A stretch of 64,000 bases of DNA, taken from the NCBI GenBank assembly GCA_011032825.1, contig JAADJZ010000023.1, positions 558,001 through 622,000 of the forward strand, written 5' to 3'. Of the stretch, positions 33,450-43,024 are shown one piece after another (within the stretch, counting starts at the first letter, position 1; the number at the start of each line of letters is the position of its first letter). This DNA is from Massariosphaeria phaeospora (Eukaryota; Ascomycota; Dothideomycetes; Pleosporales). Under the pieces are notes generated by a model, which did no database searches, had not been told where the DNA came from, and saw only the letters and a list, made by a program, of their open reading frames with translations. A program made the position numbers and the translations under genes.

Positions 33450-34990
33450 GATGGTGATGTTTATAACAGTGTTGGGTATCGAGATTGTTGAAGCTTGAAC
33501 GAAGACCACTTCTCAGAAGTTTGTATACTGCGGAATGAACGTCCGGCGTGTGATATTGTAGATGAATTCAAGTGAGTGTGATTGTGGAATTGAAAAAGAG
33601 TGTGCGAAATGGACGAAATGCCTGCGTGAAGTCTCTAGCTAGCAATGAATGGATGAGGAGTTCCTGACATGTTTGATCAGCGCTGCACCGCGCTGAACTT
33701 ATACCTTCAGGCACTATGGTATTGTGCCGCACAAAGAAGCAAGGCCCACAGAAAGACTGGGACCTTGATGCGCGTTCGAAACAGACATCGGCATACCCGT
33801 GTGGACTACATCATGTTGATCTACGTGAGACTAATCACTAGCCTCGAAGTAGCTGGTTTGCAAAACAAAGGGACTCGAAACAAAAAGTACAGCACAGTGA
33901 GGGGATATGGGCCAATCACAGGCGACGAAGCTGTTCGTTTCGAAACCAACAAAGGCTTATGGCGGCAGGGTTCGTTGATGAAACATCCGTGCCGCTGGCA
34001 GATGACGCCCGTCATCGGACTGAAGACATTGAAAGGCGAGCGGCCGTAACATGCAAATAATGAAATGCGAAATGCTGCACGTGTGCGCCAGTCGACCACC
34101 TGGAATTTTTTTTGTCCTTGCAGAAGGGAGAGGTGAGGTAATTGAGAGCAGTTAAGATGGCGTCGGGATAACCGGTTTTCGAAGGATCTGACGGCGCGGG
34201 ACGATCGGTAACCGACTGGTTGTCCTGACGCAATCACCGTCGGTTGGTATCCGCTCTGACGAAACATCATAGCGCGCCGATTGCGATGGATCTAGATATA
34301 CTCAGTAAAGCAAGATAGTTGTTCCCTCATGGAATTCACGTAGTTTTGGACAGGCTATCTGGCGAGCCTCCAGGTGGTAAAAGGCCGCTACACGTGTGGG
34401 GAGAAAGTTGCGAATATGATAACCCACAGTTCGTGTCACCCTTTACCCTGACAGTGTCACTATATATTACTGTGTCAGTATGCCCGAGATCTGTGCGGGT
34501 GAATAGCTCCCGGAGGGCGCTAGACACATATGCGAATATTCCAATGCAAGTCCCCTGGGTATGTCACTCTCCCCTTTACGTATATTGTGGCATGAAGCAC
34601 AAGGAGCGACGGGAGATTGTTGTGAAGAAGAGCGGTGTTGCAGTCCTGCCGAGACGTGGGTTCGCTATTCATCGTTCAGTATATGGGTAAAAAACCTGAT
34701 GGAAAGATAAAGTGTTCTCACCAGATCGTGCGTCACGACGGGTTAGATGGGTTTGAGGGCGATTTGATGTGTTGGTGCGGGTGGATTCGTAAAGACGATC
34801 AATCACCCCGTTGGCTAGCCTGCCAAGACCAAGGCACGTGCCTAACACCAACCCGGCCGTTTCAAACTTTCAGCGAGGGAGCGTTATTTGATTGACATTA
34901 CCATCATAATACGGAGTACTTCCCATATCATCCAGTGGTTAAGTTGAGTTTGCGCAGCAGCTCATACGCAGCGCCACCGCCCTGTCATAA
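33450..34990. other. Long intergenic region
   Basis: About 1.5 kb with no gene I can support. Open frames at 33669-34049 and 34319-34690 lack hydrophobic patterning and resemblance to families. The interval leads into the repeat-rich stretch upstream of the 2EXR-like gene at 35722. Confidence 0.45.
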
Positions 34991-35059
34991 TTCGTTTCTG
35001 ATGTGCACCTAGGTAAGCCTATCCTCTTATCTCTACAAGCTATACCTATACAATACCTA

Positions 35060-35145
35060 AATATGCTATATATAACAGGCCTTTGTAAAGATAGAGGCAG
35101 ACTACTTACCTATCGCCTAAACCTCTTAAGCTGTCAAAAAGATCG
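35060..35145 (+). repeat. Dispersed repeat, copy 2
   Basis: It contains AATATGCTATATATAACAGG, then CTTTGTAAAGAT, and CTTAAGCTGTCAAAAAGAT, in the same order and spacing as the copy starting at 35401, about 343 bases downstream. It is AT-rich, and many differences are C-to-T or G-to-A, as expected of fungal repeat-induced mutation. Confidence 0.6.
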
Positions 35146-35400
35146 CAAAGTCTTCTATAAAATTGGCAATGAATTCGGCCAGGGAAGTGGCGCACATGCT
35201 ATCACTACCAGGCGGCCATTCAGAGGCAGTAGTGGCTCTCAGTACCTATCTAACAACAGTGACAGTTTGGTCTTCAGGCGTCACGACTCTTCGTTCTGTA
35301 GATAATTATTAGTAACGTGGCATTCGTATTCAAGTTCTCAAGTTCGTCTATCCCGGAATCTCGACACAATCCTGGAGCTACTCCGTACATAGACAATATC

Positions 35401-35564
35401 TAGTATGCTAGATACAGTGAGGCTTAGTAAAGACAGGAGTAGGCTGTCTACATGTTGCTTAAAACCCCTAGGCTGTCAAGAGGATGCAACCACAAAATGG
35501 CCACCCATTCAGCTTCCACTGAAACAAATGAGGCTCCCCTTGAGCATTCGCGCAAACTTTTATC
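35401..35564 (+). repeat. Dispersed repeat, longest copy (copy 3)
   Basis: The left part has TAGTATGCTAGATACAGTGA, GTAAAGAC and CCTAGGCTGTCAAGAGGATG. The right part (about 35491-35564) matches the short element at 361-432 and 59553-59598. A 14-base direct repeat, CAAGAGGATGCAAC, sits at 35477-35490 and again at 35565-35578 and exactly brackets that right part, like a target-site duplication. Confidence 0.65.
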
Positions 35565-35721
35565 CAAGAGGATGCAACAATTCGCATGTCGACCCCACGT
35601 CACGTCAACATATCACCGTTACCATTTACAGACACTTCAATTTTAACTCAGTATTCTTCACGTCCTCTCAATATATCGCTACTACGGCCATCTTCCGCAA
35701 ACGCTTTCCAAAACACCAACA

Positions 35722-36528
35722 ATGTCTTACTCTACGTTCAACGAGCTTCTCTTTCCTGCCCTGCCGCTGGAACTTCGCGAGGAGATCTATCGCTATCTTG
35801 TCTTCCCCACCAGCAAACCTCGGCGTCGAGGTGGCCACAAGCTCCACCCACACCATGTCCTCGTGGGAATGGCTAGCTCCCATGGTTTTCACTGCTACCA
35901 GCTCCCTTCACTTTGTGCGCTCAACAAGCCAACGTACTATGAAGTCGGCCTCTTTTTCATCCGCAACGTCGAGTTCAGAATGCTGGGTTATCAAGGCGCA
36001 ATCAATTTAACCAGACTCCTGGACACATTCCCTGGGGAGCAGGGCTTCGCAGCTGTACGGCGGCTGTCATTCGAGAGATGGCTTGCAGGACATACGGCCG
36101 TCCGAGACGTGGAAGAGGGAGTTCCGCTGATGAAGCGATGCACCGGTCTCTCCGAACTTGGACTGCGACTCACCTGCTCCAACCTGATCACGACGCCTAT
36201 GCTTTACTTTCAAGCCATGGAGGATCGCGAAACGTCTGAGGATCATTTGATGACGTTGGAGGAGGTGGTGCGAAGGCACAGGTTCGAGGAGATTTTGGAG
36301 CTCCGCTCGTTGAACAAGCTGTTTCTGGACGTGTTCCGGTTCATGCGGCTTGCCTACTTCAGAGACTTCTTCGAAAGTGTACTGATTGATTGCATGCCGT
36401 TAATGCAGGAGCTGGCAGAGTGGTTGAGACGGGGGTTTTCGGCAAGAGGTATGAGGGTGGAGGTCATTGTGATGGAGTCAACGGACGAGGGGCTGAGCGG
36501 GTTCTGGTCGGATCGCTCGACAGGATAG
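35722..36528 (+). CDS. 2EXR/F-box-like protein
   Basis: A single-exon protein of 268 residues. The signature FPALPLELREEIYRYLVFP lies at about residues 11-29, the LPxELRxxIY form typical of fungal 2EXR/F-box-like proteins. It is followed by LPSLCALNKPTYYEVGLFFI, the usual second block in which a residue cluster contacts the first helix. Leucine-rich helices continue to the end, with an acidic and Arg-rich central part. No enzyme motif is visible and function is unknown. The upstream 700 bases hold two dispersed repeat copies, the nearer ending about 155 bases before the ATG, so its promoter has been shaped by insertion. It is the same general family as 56498, 58262 and 59805. Confidence 0.65.
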   Translation: MSYSTFNELLFPALPLELREEIYRYLVFPTSKPRRRGGHKLHPHHVLVGMASSHGFHCYQLPSLCALNKPTYYEVGLFFIRNVEFRMLGYQGAINLTRLLDTFPGEQGFAAVRRLSFERWLAGHTAVRDVEEGVPLMKRCTGLSELGLRLTCSNLITTPMLYFQAMEDRETSEDHLMTLEEVVRRHRFEEILELRSLNKLFLDVFRFMRLAYFRDFFESVLIDCMPLMQELAEWLRRGFSARGMRVEVIVMESTDEGLSGFWSDRSTG

Positions 36529-36650
36529 TAGGGAAATAGTGAGGCTTGCTAGGAAAGCTGTAGGATTAATCGTATGATCCCATTTCTTATAGTCACGTGG
36601 ATGTGGTGACACATAGTTCTCTTCTCGCTTAGTCATCACGTGCTCCATAT

Positions 36651-38302
36651 TTACCCCCGAGCTCGAAACACGAGCCTGAGCGACCCCGGAACAGCCGTAA
36701 ACGAGTCCTTAAAATCCAGCACTTCAGCGCCCCCACTCCCCTCCGCAAAGCCAAACTCGTACGCCGTTACGAGCTTCGCAGCAACGAGTCTCAGCTCCAT
36801 CAGCGCCAACTGCTTGCCCAGGCAGCTATGAGTTCCTGACTCGCTGTTAGTATACTTGCTACTCGTTCGCCTTGAAAGGATTACACCGTACGCACCTGAA
36901 AGAAACGGAGCAAACCCCCTCTGGTCCCTAACCAACTCCGACCCCGCATACCACCGCTCCGGCAAAAATTCCTTCGCCCTCACATAACTGCTCTCTAAGC
37001 GCCCGAGACTCCACAGCGGCGTTGACACCGTAACACCCCCGGGAACACGTCGGTCGCCAAAAGGAATGCCTTCCGGCGGCGTCTGGCGGAGCAGCGCTGT
37101 CGGCACCGGCGGGTAGAGACGCAGGGTCTCGTTTATGAGGGCGTTGAGGTAAGGTAGTGGTTGTAGCACGCGGTTGTCGGCGATGTCGATGTTGGCAAGT
37201 TCTCCGCGGAGTGTCTGTGCGTGCTGGGGGAGGAGTGCGAGGTGGCAGAAGAGGAATGTAAGGGTGGCGGCGACGGTGACGCTACCGGCGACAATCATGA
37301 CGAGGGCGTCACCGCAGACCCAGTGCACATTGAGTTTGGAGGCGTCGTTAGGGTCGCGGGCGGCGGCGATGAGCTTGGACATGATCTTCCGAGTGTGCAA
37401 TTAGTATAGTCATGTTCTAAACTTTGATATATGCCTTGAACTTACGTCGGACTCATCGCGGTCCATCTCCGCGCGCTTGAGGACCGATTCCGCCCCAAAC
37501 CGCTCGAGTCTAGTGAAGTCCGGAGTAGCACCCGGTAGCGATGAAAGAAGGGTAATGAGCCAAGGGACGGGCGACAGCCTTCCCAGGATATTGACGCCCA
37601 AGCGCAGAATGTCCATAACGGGATGTGGCTTGTTGCTTTCCAGCATGCCGAAGCCTTCTCCAAACGCCGTATCGCCCATGACATCCAGCCCGAAGAAGGC
37701 GAATAACTCGGTATAATTGACGGCGCGGTCTTTTGATCGGGCAATGTTCTCTGCGAGCAAGTCCACTTTTGACTTCACCCTTTCTTGGTAGTTCCGCAAA
37801 GCTTTGGGGCCGAACCCTTGGTCCCATATGCGTCGCCGGGCTTGATGGAGCTCCGGCTTTCTGGTGGCGTGGATGGACTTGTCTTTCTGGAGAAGATCGT
37901 ACCAAGATGCTTTGGTGCACTTGGATCCGGGACCGTGGATGGCGGGAATGCCGTCGGCTCTGAATACTGCGATCTCGTTTGGCCCTATGGTGAAATTCAG
38001 TAACCTCTAGACAGTCCAAAGTAACGAATCTTACCTATGCGCACAATGTCTCCATATTTCTCATGAAGTTCTTCAAGCACCAGATGGTTTCGCAGACCAT
38101 ACGCAGTCAGTTCCAAGGTGGTAGTGTTCACCGCTGCGGGTAGCGACATCATTCCCACACGCCTCGCCACAGCCGACGTCCATAATAAGGGCACCAAGAT
38201 CGCTAGCCATGGTCCACTCATATGATTCTCCCCTATTCTGAAGTAGAAAATATGGGAGCTGATACCCAGGAGAACTGCAGTGGTAAGGCCTAGTGAAGAC
38301 AT
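36651..38302 (-). CDS. Cytochrome P450 monooxygenase
   Basis: Four exons (38302-38035, 37984-37446, 37385-36896, 36835-36651) with introns of 50, 60 and 60 nt give 493 residues. The N-terminus has hydrophobic membrane-anchor segments (MSSLGLTTAVLLGISSHIFY and WLAILVPLLWTSAV). The ExxR motif is in NETLRLYPPVPTALLRQTP, the PERF-type motif in FLPERWYAG, and the heme loop, restored only by the last splice, is PFLSGTHSCLGKQLALMELR (F-x-x-G-x-x-x-C-x-G). The I-helix segment MIVAGSVTVAATLTF lacks the acidic residue of the usual AGxDTT oxygen-activation motif. It would oxidise a lipophilic substrate with NADPH-P450 reductase; the substrate is unknown. No backbone synthase lies nearby. Confidence 0.88.
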
Positions 38303-38596
38303 AATGTTGTAGAAACCAAAAACAAGGTCGAATAGTTGCGGGTGTTATGCGAGGTACAACATAGTAAGCGACTTAAAATGAGGTCGTCGAGAATAGAAAG
38401 CTTCTACTTGAACGGCGACAAAGCTTTGCGAAGAGATGGCATGGTTGAGTTTCTAGATAGACCGCGGGTTGTTCGGGTCAGCTTAGCTTGAGCCTTGAGC
38501 TGTGCCGCATGTAATGTGCGGTGAAGACTGGACTAGTGTCTCGTACGAAAGAATTTTCCGAAAATAGGCCGCGAAATCCCTTGAGACGAGACAATA

Positions 38597-38840
38597 TACC
38601 GTACAAACAGGTTTATACGCCCCGAGCGTATGGCCTGTTTTTTCAGCTGACAGTAACTTTGGAGGGGGGCGGGGCGTATAACTAAGGCGGGGCGTATAAG
38701 AAAATTTCCTCTATAATCCTGTTTAATTAGCTCCCCTATTACTGCTATAGGTAAAAAGGAGGGGAGCGCGTATAAGCTATCTTGCACTAAAACTTATAAA
38801 CCTCTAGGCAGGGGGGGCGTATAAACTAGTTTATACGGTA
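38597..38840. mobile_element. 244-bp MITE with mariner-like TIRs and TA target duplication
   Basis: The element begins TACCGTACAAACAGGTTTAT and its other end, read in reverse, begins TACCGTATAAACTAGTTTAT; both continue ACGCCCC. The terminal inverted repeats are about 27 bases. A TA dinucleotide lies directly outside each end (38595-38596 and 38841-38842), the target duplication of Tc1/mariner-type transposons. Inside, GGGGCGTATAA-like units recur at about 38674, 38689 and 38765 and at the right end. It has no coding capacity, so it is non-autonomous. It sits about 290 bases upstream of the P450 start. Confidence 0.85.
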
Positions 38841-39146
38841 TACTGTTCTTGGTGTTAACTTGATTCGATTTGTTTGGTTCACGAAGAGAACCTTTGTAGA
38901 AATTATTCTAGGATACTTGTGTATACAACTCTGGGTGGGCACGCGATATTTGCGGAGTTCATTTGCGTACAAGAGACTGAGAATGCTTGACTGTTGCGTG
39001 TCAGCTTCATGTAAAACGTATCTCAAGAAGTCTGTTGCAAGCACGACGTGCGTTATACCTTACTCGTATACTGACGAAATGTTCAGTCGTACGAAAATGA
39101 AACATCGAACGGTTACTTCGAGAACAACGGTCTCAAAGCTGCCTCT

Positions 39147-40004
39147 TCATCGCAGTCCAACACCCGGAGGAAGCCTAGTCCCATTCATCCCGCACCCATC
39201 AACAAAGCACGCGCTCACAGTATGAATATACCGAATCTTTCCCTCCTCAACCCTGAACAAATGACTATCCGGCGTCCCCTCCGTATGCCGCGTGCGATCC
39301 AAGCCAGTGAACCCCATAAAGATATCCACAGTCCCCATAATCTCATCGACAACATACCGGCGGTTCGTCATGGGGATATGATCCGGCAGCCCGCCAATAT
39401 TGCAAGTGTTGGCTGACAAGTTCCCGCGACCGGTGTATGCGCCGCCTTCTAAACGCGCGCAGGGCGTGCCGAAGGGCACTTCGACGGTGACGTCGTTGCA
39501 GCGGTCGGCGTAGGCGTCGCCGGCGGCTTTGATGACTTCGCGGGATAGGCGCTTGGTCTCTGGGATCGGATCCCAGGTTTCTTGGCTGTTCCAGTAGAAG
39601 GTACCTGTTGCGTTGAAAGCCCAATCGCCTTTGTCTGTGACCAAACTGTCGATCAGCGACACGTTCCCTTCATCGTCGAGCGACATCTATGTGTGGATGG
39701 CGAATGGGTGTTCCGGGTTCGTGACGATGAGTTCCGTGAAAGTCCTGCAGTTGGTTGTGTCAAGGCTGGAGTGGTTTGCGGCGGTGACGAGGGGCCAGGC
39801 AGGTATGTCCTGGAGGATGGAGGCCGTCCTGTTGTTCTCGAGGTAGACCATCGTGTACGCGATGTTCTCAACTTCGTCGTGCGAGCCGGTGGACTGCATG
39901 TATATGTAACTATCAACTGTTTGCTGCAGCCAGTCGCGCGTGCATTCGACCGCAGATGCGCTGGTCGCCATCGACGCGAGGCTGAGGACGACGGTGGACA
40001 ACAT
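39147..40004 (-). pseudogene. DUF8021-type secreted protein gene with an in-frame stop
   Basis: One frame runs from the ATG at 40004 to the stop at 39147, interrupted only by TAG at 39689-39687. The N-terminus is a signal peptide (MLSTVVLSLASMATSASA). Before the stop are CTRDWLQQTVDSY, ENIAYTMVYLENN, and CRTFTELIVTNPEHPFAIHT. After it come VSLIDSLVTDKGDWAFNATG, WDPIPETKRLSREVIKAAGD, PFGTPCARLEGGAYTGRG and NRRYVVDEIMGTVDIFMGF. These are the ordered blocks of a fungal secreted family I know as DUF8021, of unknown function. As I recall relatives, a glutamine precedes the methionine here, so CAG to TAG is the simplest cause, the direction expected of CpA-to-TpA mutation. Without readthrough the product is a 105-residue fragment. 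Confidence 0.8.
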
Positions 40005-40884
40005 GGTAATCTTGGAAACAATGGTTCAAACAGAGATAGTCCTGGGTCGCATCACGTCTTAGAGCGGTTCCCCAGAAACTTCTCACCCGGGCGCTGAGTG
40101 TGATGACGCATACGAAACTACGAACCGGATTTGGCAGCGAGAATTGGAACATCGGCTCGGTAAATGCAGTCCAATGGGAGTTCTAGGATGGGCATAGTCC
40201 AAAGCGCTCATATGGAGAAGTCGCCAAGGGATCCAGTGCTCTTTCCACTCGTCTAAGTAGATAGTGTGGGGCTGTCGAGATTGGTGAATACCCCTGGCCG
40301 TAGCGCAGATTGAACCCCACATCATATATATCCCAGTTGAGTATCCTGAAGAAGTTTCTTACGCGACGTGTAGGATTATCTTGAGTGGGTAGGTGTTGGG
40401 ATGACGAGGTTGAGGTGTGAGCGCAGGTGGGTGACGCTTTCCGCACCTGTCTCTTTCGGTCGGCGTGCCGCGGTATCTATTCCAACGACTGTTCCGATAA
40501 CTATGAACTCTCATTAAGCGTATGAGAACTCTGAGATGTGTGTTCATTAGCACGGCGTTTCTGAAGATGGATCTGTAGTATTCCATGGTGCACTTAACCT
40601 AATTCACACGTAGCCACATACGATTCTGGTATATTCAGTGTGTTGCTCCCAGCGAGATCCATAGAGGGAGATGGCGCATAGTATTACGCTTGTTCTTTTA
40701 ATATGTCCTTCCGACTTGTGCGAAGGTAGATCCCGCCTTGTCCGTGAAGCCGCTCTGCGCATCAAGAGCTAAACAACGGATGTATCCTGTAGATCCCAAG
40801 CTCACTCGCAATAGCCTGAAACTTTTCCCGTGGCAGAAAATCACTTATCCAATTAACGCGCCCAAATGTCCAACGAGGCAGAGC
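40005..40884. other. Intergenic DNA
   Basis: About 880 bases between the DUF8021 gene start and the 3' end of the SET-like gene. Open frames on either strand do not resemble proteins. No repeat copies were recognised. Confidence 0.45.
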
Positions 40885-42326
40885 TTAGTCTGCGACGCTC
40901 AACTCCCCGGTCTCCATGTTGACAGATCTGGCATACCAAAACGAGTTGTCATGTAACTCGGCGTCGGCCACAGGTCCTCCTTCACTCAAAAAAATAATGC
41001 GTGCAATCATGGCCTGCGTGATCGGTTCCATCCAGTCTTCAGCCATCAGATGCTCGCCGGGCTTCAGATCGTCCAGGTCTACTTTCTTCAACCCCGGGCG
41101 GATTCCATATACGCTTGGAATAAACTTTTTCGGCAGATACCACTGGACATTGAATTTGGTCTCTTTTCCTCCCTTTCTTGGTAGAACCTCCAGGACCTTT
41201 CCTGTCAACTCAAATTCCGTTTTGTCGTCGTCCTCGCCGAGTTCCATGCGGACAAGCACATAATCGGCTTTCCGAGGTTTTTTCTGTTCTTTGGCAAAGC
41301 GTAGCGAACTTGGGCCGATCAGTGGTGACTTGATAGAGAGGGTGTTGATGTCTTACCCGTTAGTTGTGTATGAACCTGTGAGCTCATCGCCCATTGCAAT
41401 ATCTTGTTTCGCAAACATAATCACCTCTCTTCGGTTCGGGCCTTCCATATACCGCGTTGAACAGTTCATAGACTCCCTGGACTCAGCTTCGTTCAGAAAC
41501 CAGATACCTTCTGGCGGTACTTCGATAGCATGATCTGCACCATGAGTTGTTAATTACATTGTCCAGTCACAAACACAACTCGTGAGACATACCTTGAGCG
41601 ATTTCAAACGAGTTGTGCGACCAAACGCCGCGATGCCTAATCACTTGGCCCGGCAACACAGCAATCCATTGCCCTTTCTTGTAGTTTTGTGCAACAAAAG
41701 CGCCCCGTCCAGCACCGGGTATCAGCGATTCCTTGACGTCAACAGCGGGCAGTTCTTGGCGGAAATTCGATCCACAGGTGTCTGGCGGACAACCGCAGGA
41801 GTCGGTACATCCGTGTTCCCAGGCATAGCAGCAGCTACGAAAGAGTCGTACACGGGCCATCACACGAGCACAGCGGCAGGCGTGAAGCGCAAGTCTTACT
41901 ACACTGACAAGAGGGCCTACATGCTGTTTCGTCCTTGTGGCAGCTGCACGTAGGAGATTCTCCGCAATCCCCTTGACACGAGCAACCCACCCATGCCTTC
42001 TGCGTGACTTGGTGGTTGATCTTAGGGAAGTGTATATGACATGAGCTGCTGCTAGGACTCGTCAGAGCCTATACGCACCCGCTTATAGAGTTCAACGTCC
42101 TGTCGGACTGTCTCTTCAGAGAAACCATACTTTTGCGCGACGTCACGCCGTTTGCGCCTCGAGTAGAGCGCTGCTCCCAACATCTCGAGAATTCGTTCAT
42201 CGTCGGTTAGCTCGGAGAGTTTCGCTTGGACGCCTTGGCTGGTGCCATGGCGGCGTTGTGGTTGTAGTGCGGCGGTGAAGTAGCTAGTAGAGTTTGTGAG
42301 AGGAGGCAGACGCTGATTGCTTAGTA
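40885..42326 (-). pseudogene. SET-domain gene with E(z)-like cysteine-rich pre-SET region, frame broken
   Basis: Splicing three introns (42078-42021, 41592-41535, 41356-41309) links four pieces. Piece 1 encodes ELTDDERILEMLGAALYSRR and ends LYKR. Piece 2 starts INHQVTQKAWVG and carries a cysteine-rich CXC-like region (CSCQGDCG, CSCHKDETACRPSCQC, then CTDSCGCPPDTCG), followed by the SET opening PGAGRGAFVAQNYKKGQWIA. Piece 3 has FLNEAESRESMNC and GDELTGSY. Piece 4 is a unique C-terminus. The layout resembles Polycomb-type H3K27 methyltransferases. One base too many in the AAA run at 41840-41842 breaks the frame between the two cysteine clusters. The SET motifs are degenerate: NHS is replaced by NEA and the terminal YDY-type motif by GSY. 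No start codon is in frame with piece 1. Probably inactive as a methyltransferase. Confidence 0.62.
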
Positions 42327-42379
42327 ACTAGCGTGTGGCGGGGCAGGCGCGCAGCCACCCGGCAGCATTCATTGCTGAC

Positions 42380-42496
42380 TGCCGATTTTACAGACTCCAG
42401 GCCATCCTCTTGTCAGTATAGACGATTCTAGCAGTAGGTGTACAGGCAGCTCTTCATCTTGACAAAGCCCTATCGTATCTAGCATACCAGGTAATG
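42380..42496 (-). repeat. Dispersed repeat, copy 4
   Basis: On the minus strand it reads GGTATGCTAGATACGATAGG, then GCTTTGTCAAGATG, and ends with CTATACTGACAAGAGGATGG. With copy 5 at 42867-42966, in the same orientation, it brackets a duplicated gene fragment. Confidence 0.7.
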
Positions 42497-42683
42497 CCTA
42501 TGCACTTCTGTGGTGGAGCGGCCGGGCGAATCCCGGGTGCACCGATGGCCGGGGCCCCGCAGCCTGGATCACGTGATAGCGTGTAACGCGAAAGCGGGGC
42601 TCACTCGGAGCCCGGGCTACAACCTCAATTTCAACCTCCCCACTGCACTCACCTGCAACAACCACCTACCACAACGATGGGTC

Positions 42684-42856
42684 AGCGACACCAGGCTTTC
42701 GTCATAGCAAAGATCAACGGCCGCTATCGCAGCCTCGCCGCCGTCCACAATCAATGGTATTATGGGCTTACAGCCGTCAAGGGTAAGTACAGCCTGACAA
42801 ACGCGGCTGGCTAGAAGAAAAGTTTTCGCGAATTCACAGCGAGGAGTCTCATCTGT
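42684..42856 (+). pseudogene. GQRHQAF-type gene fragment
   Basis: The ATG at 42684 opens a 35-codon exon starting MGQRHQAFVIAKINGRYRSL, and a strong donor GTAAGTAC follows at about 42784. A possible acceptor ends the intron at about 42812, but no convincing second exon follows before the repeat copy at 42867. I recall short fungal proteins that begin MGQRHQA and contain a HHQWCYG block, for which HNQWYYG here would be the equivalent; their function is unknown. A second, inactive copy of the same segment lies at 13060-13236 on the other strand. I treat this as a captured or truncated gene fragment. Confidence 0.6.
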
Positions 42857-42866
42857 TTTCAACGAA

Positions 42867-42966
42867 TCCAGGCGGTCCTCTCGACAGCCTAGAAGTTCCT
42901 AGCCATGAGCTGGGAGGTTACCTTTCATCTTTACAAAGCCCTACTGTATCTAGTATACTAGATAAT
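42867..42966 (-). repeat. Dispersed repeat, copy 5
   Basis: On the minus strand it reads CTAGTATACTAGATACAGTA, GGGCTTTGTAAAGATG and CTTCTAGGCTGTCGAGAGGA. It is the copy closest to what looks like the family consensus. Confidence 0.7.
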
Positions 42967-43024
42967 GTGTAGGTGAGCTTGTAGAGATGAGAGGCAGAAT
43001 TGCCTTGATGGGCATGCCAGGAGG

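Noticed and set aside
33669..34690. Open frames of 120-126 codons as possible small genes
   Set aside because: No signal peptide, domain or hydrophobic pattern, and codon composition like intergenic DNA.
42073..42326. An independent small HTH-like gene instead of the first piece of the SET gene
   Set aside because: The frame has no in-frame ATG, and its end joins cleanly at phase 0 to the cysteine-rich exon through a normal 58-nt intron. The alternative cannot be fully excluded.
42510..42610. GC-rich stretch with short inverted segments as a possible tRNA or structured RNA
   Set aside because: No acceptor stem with the expected D- and T-loop consensus could be folded by eye; only short palindromes such as CACGTG.
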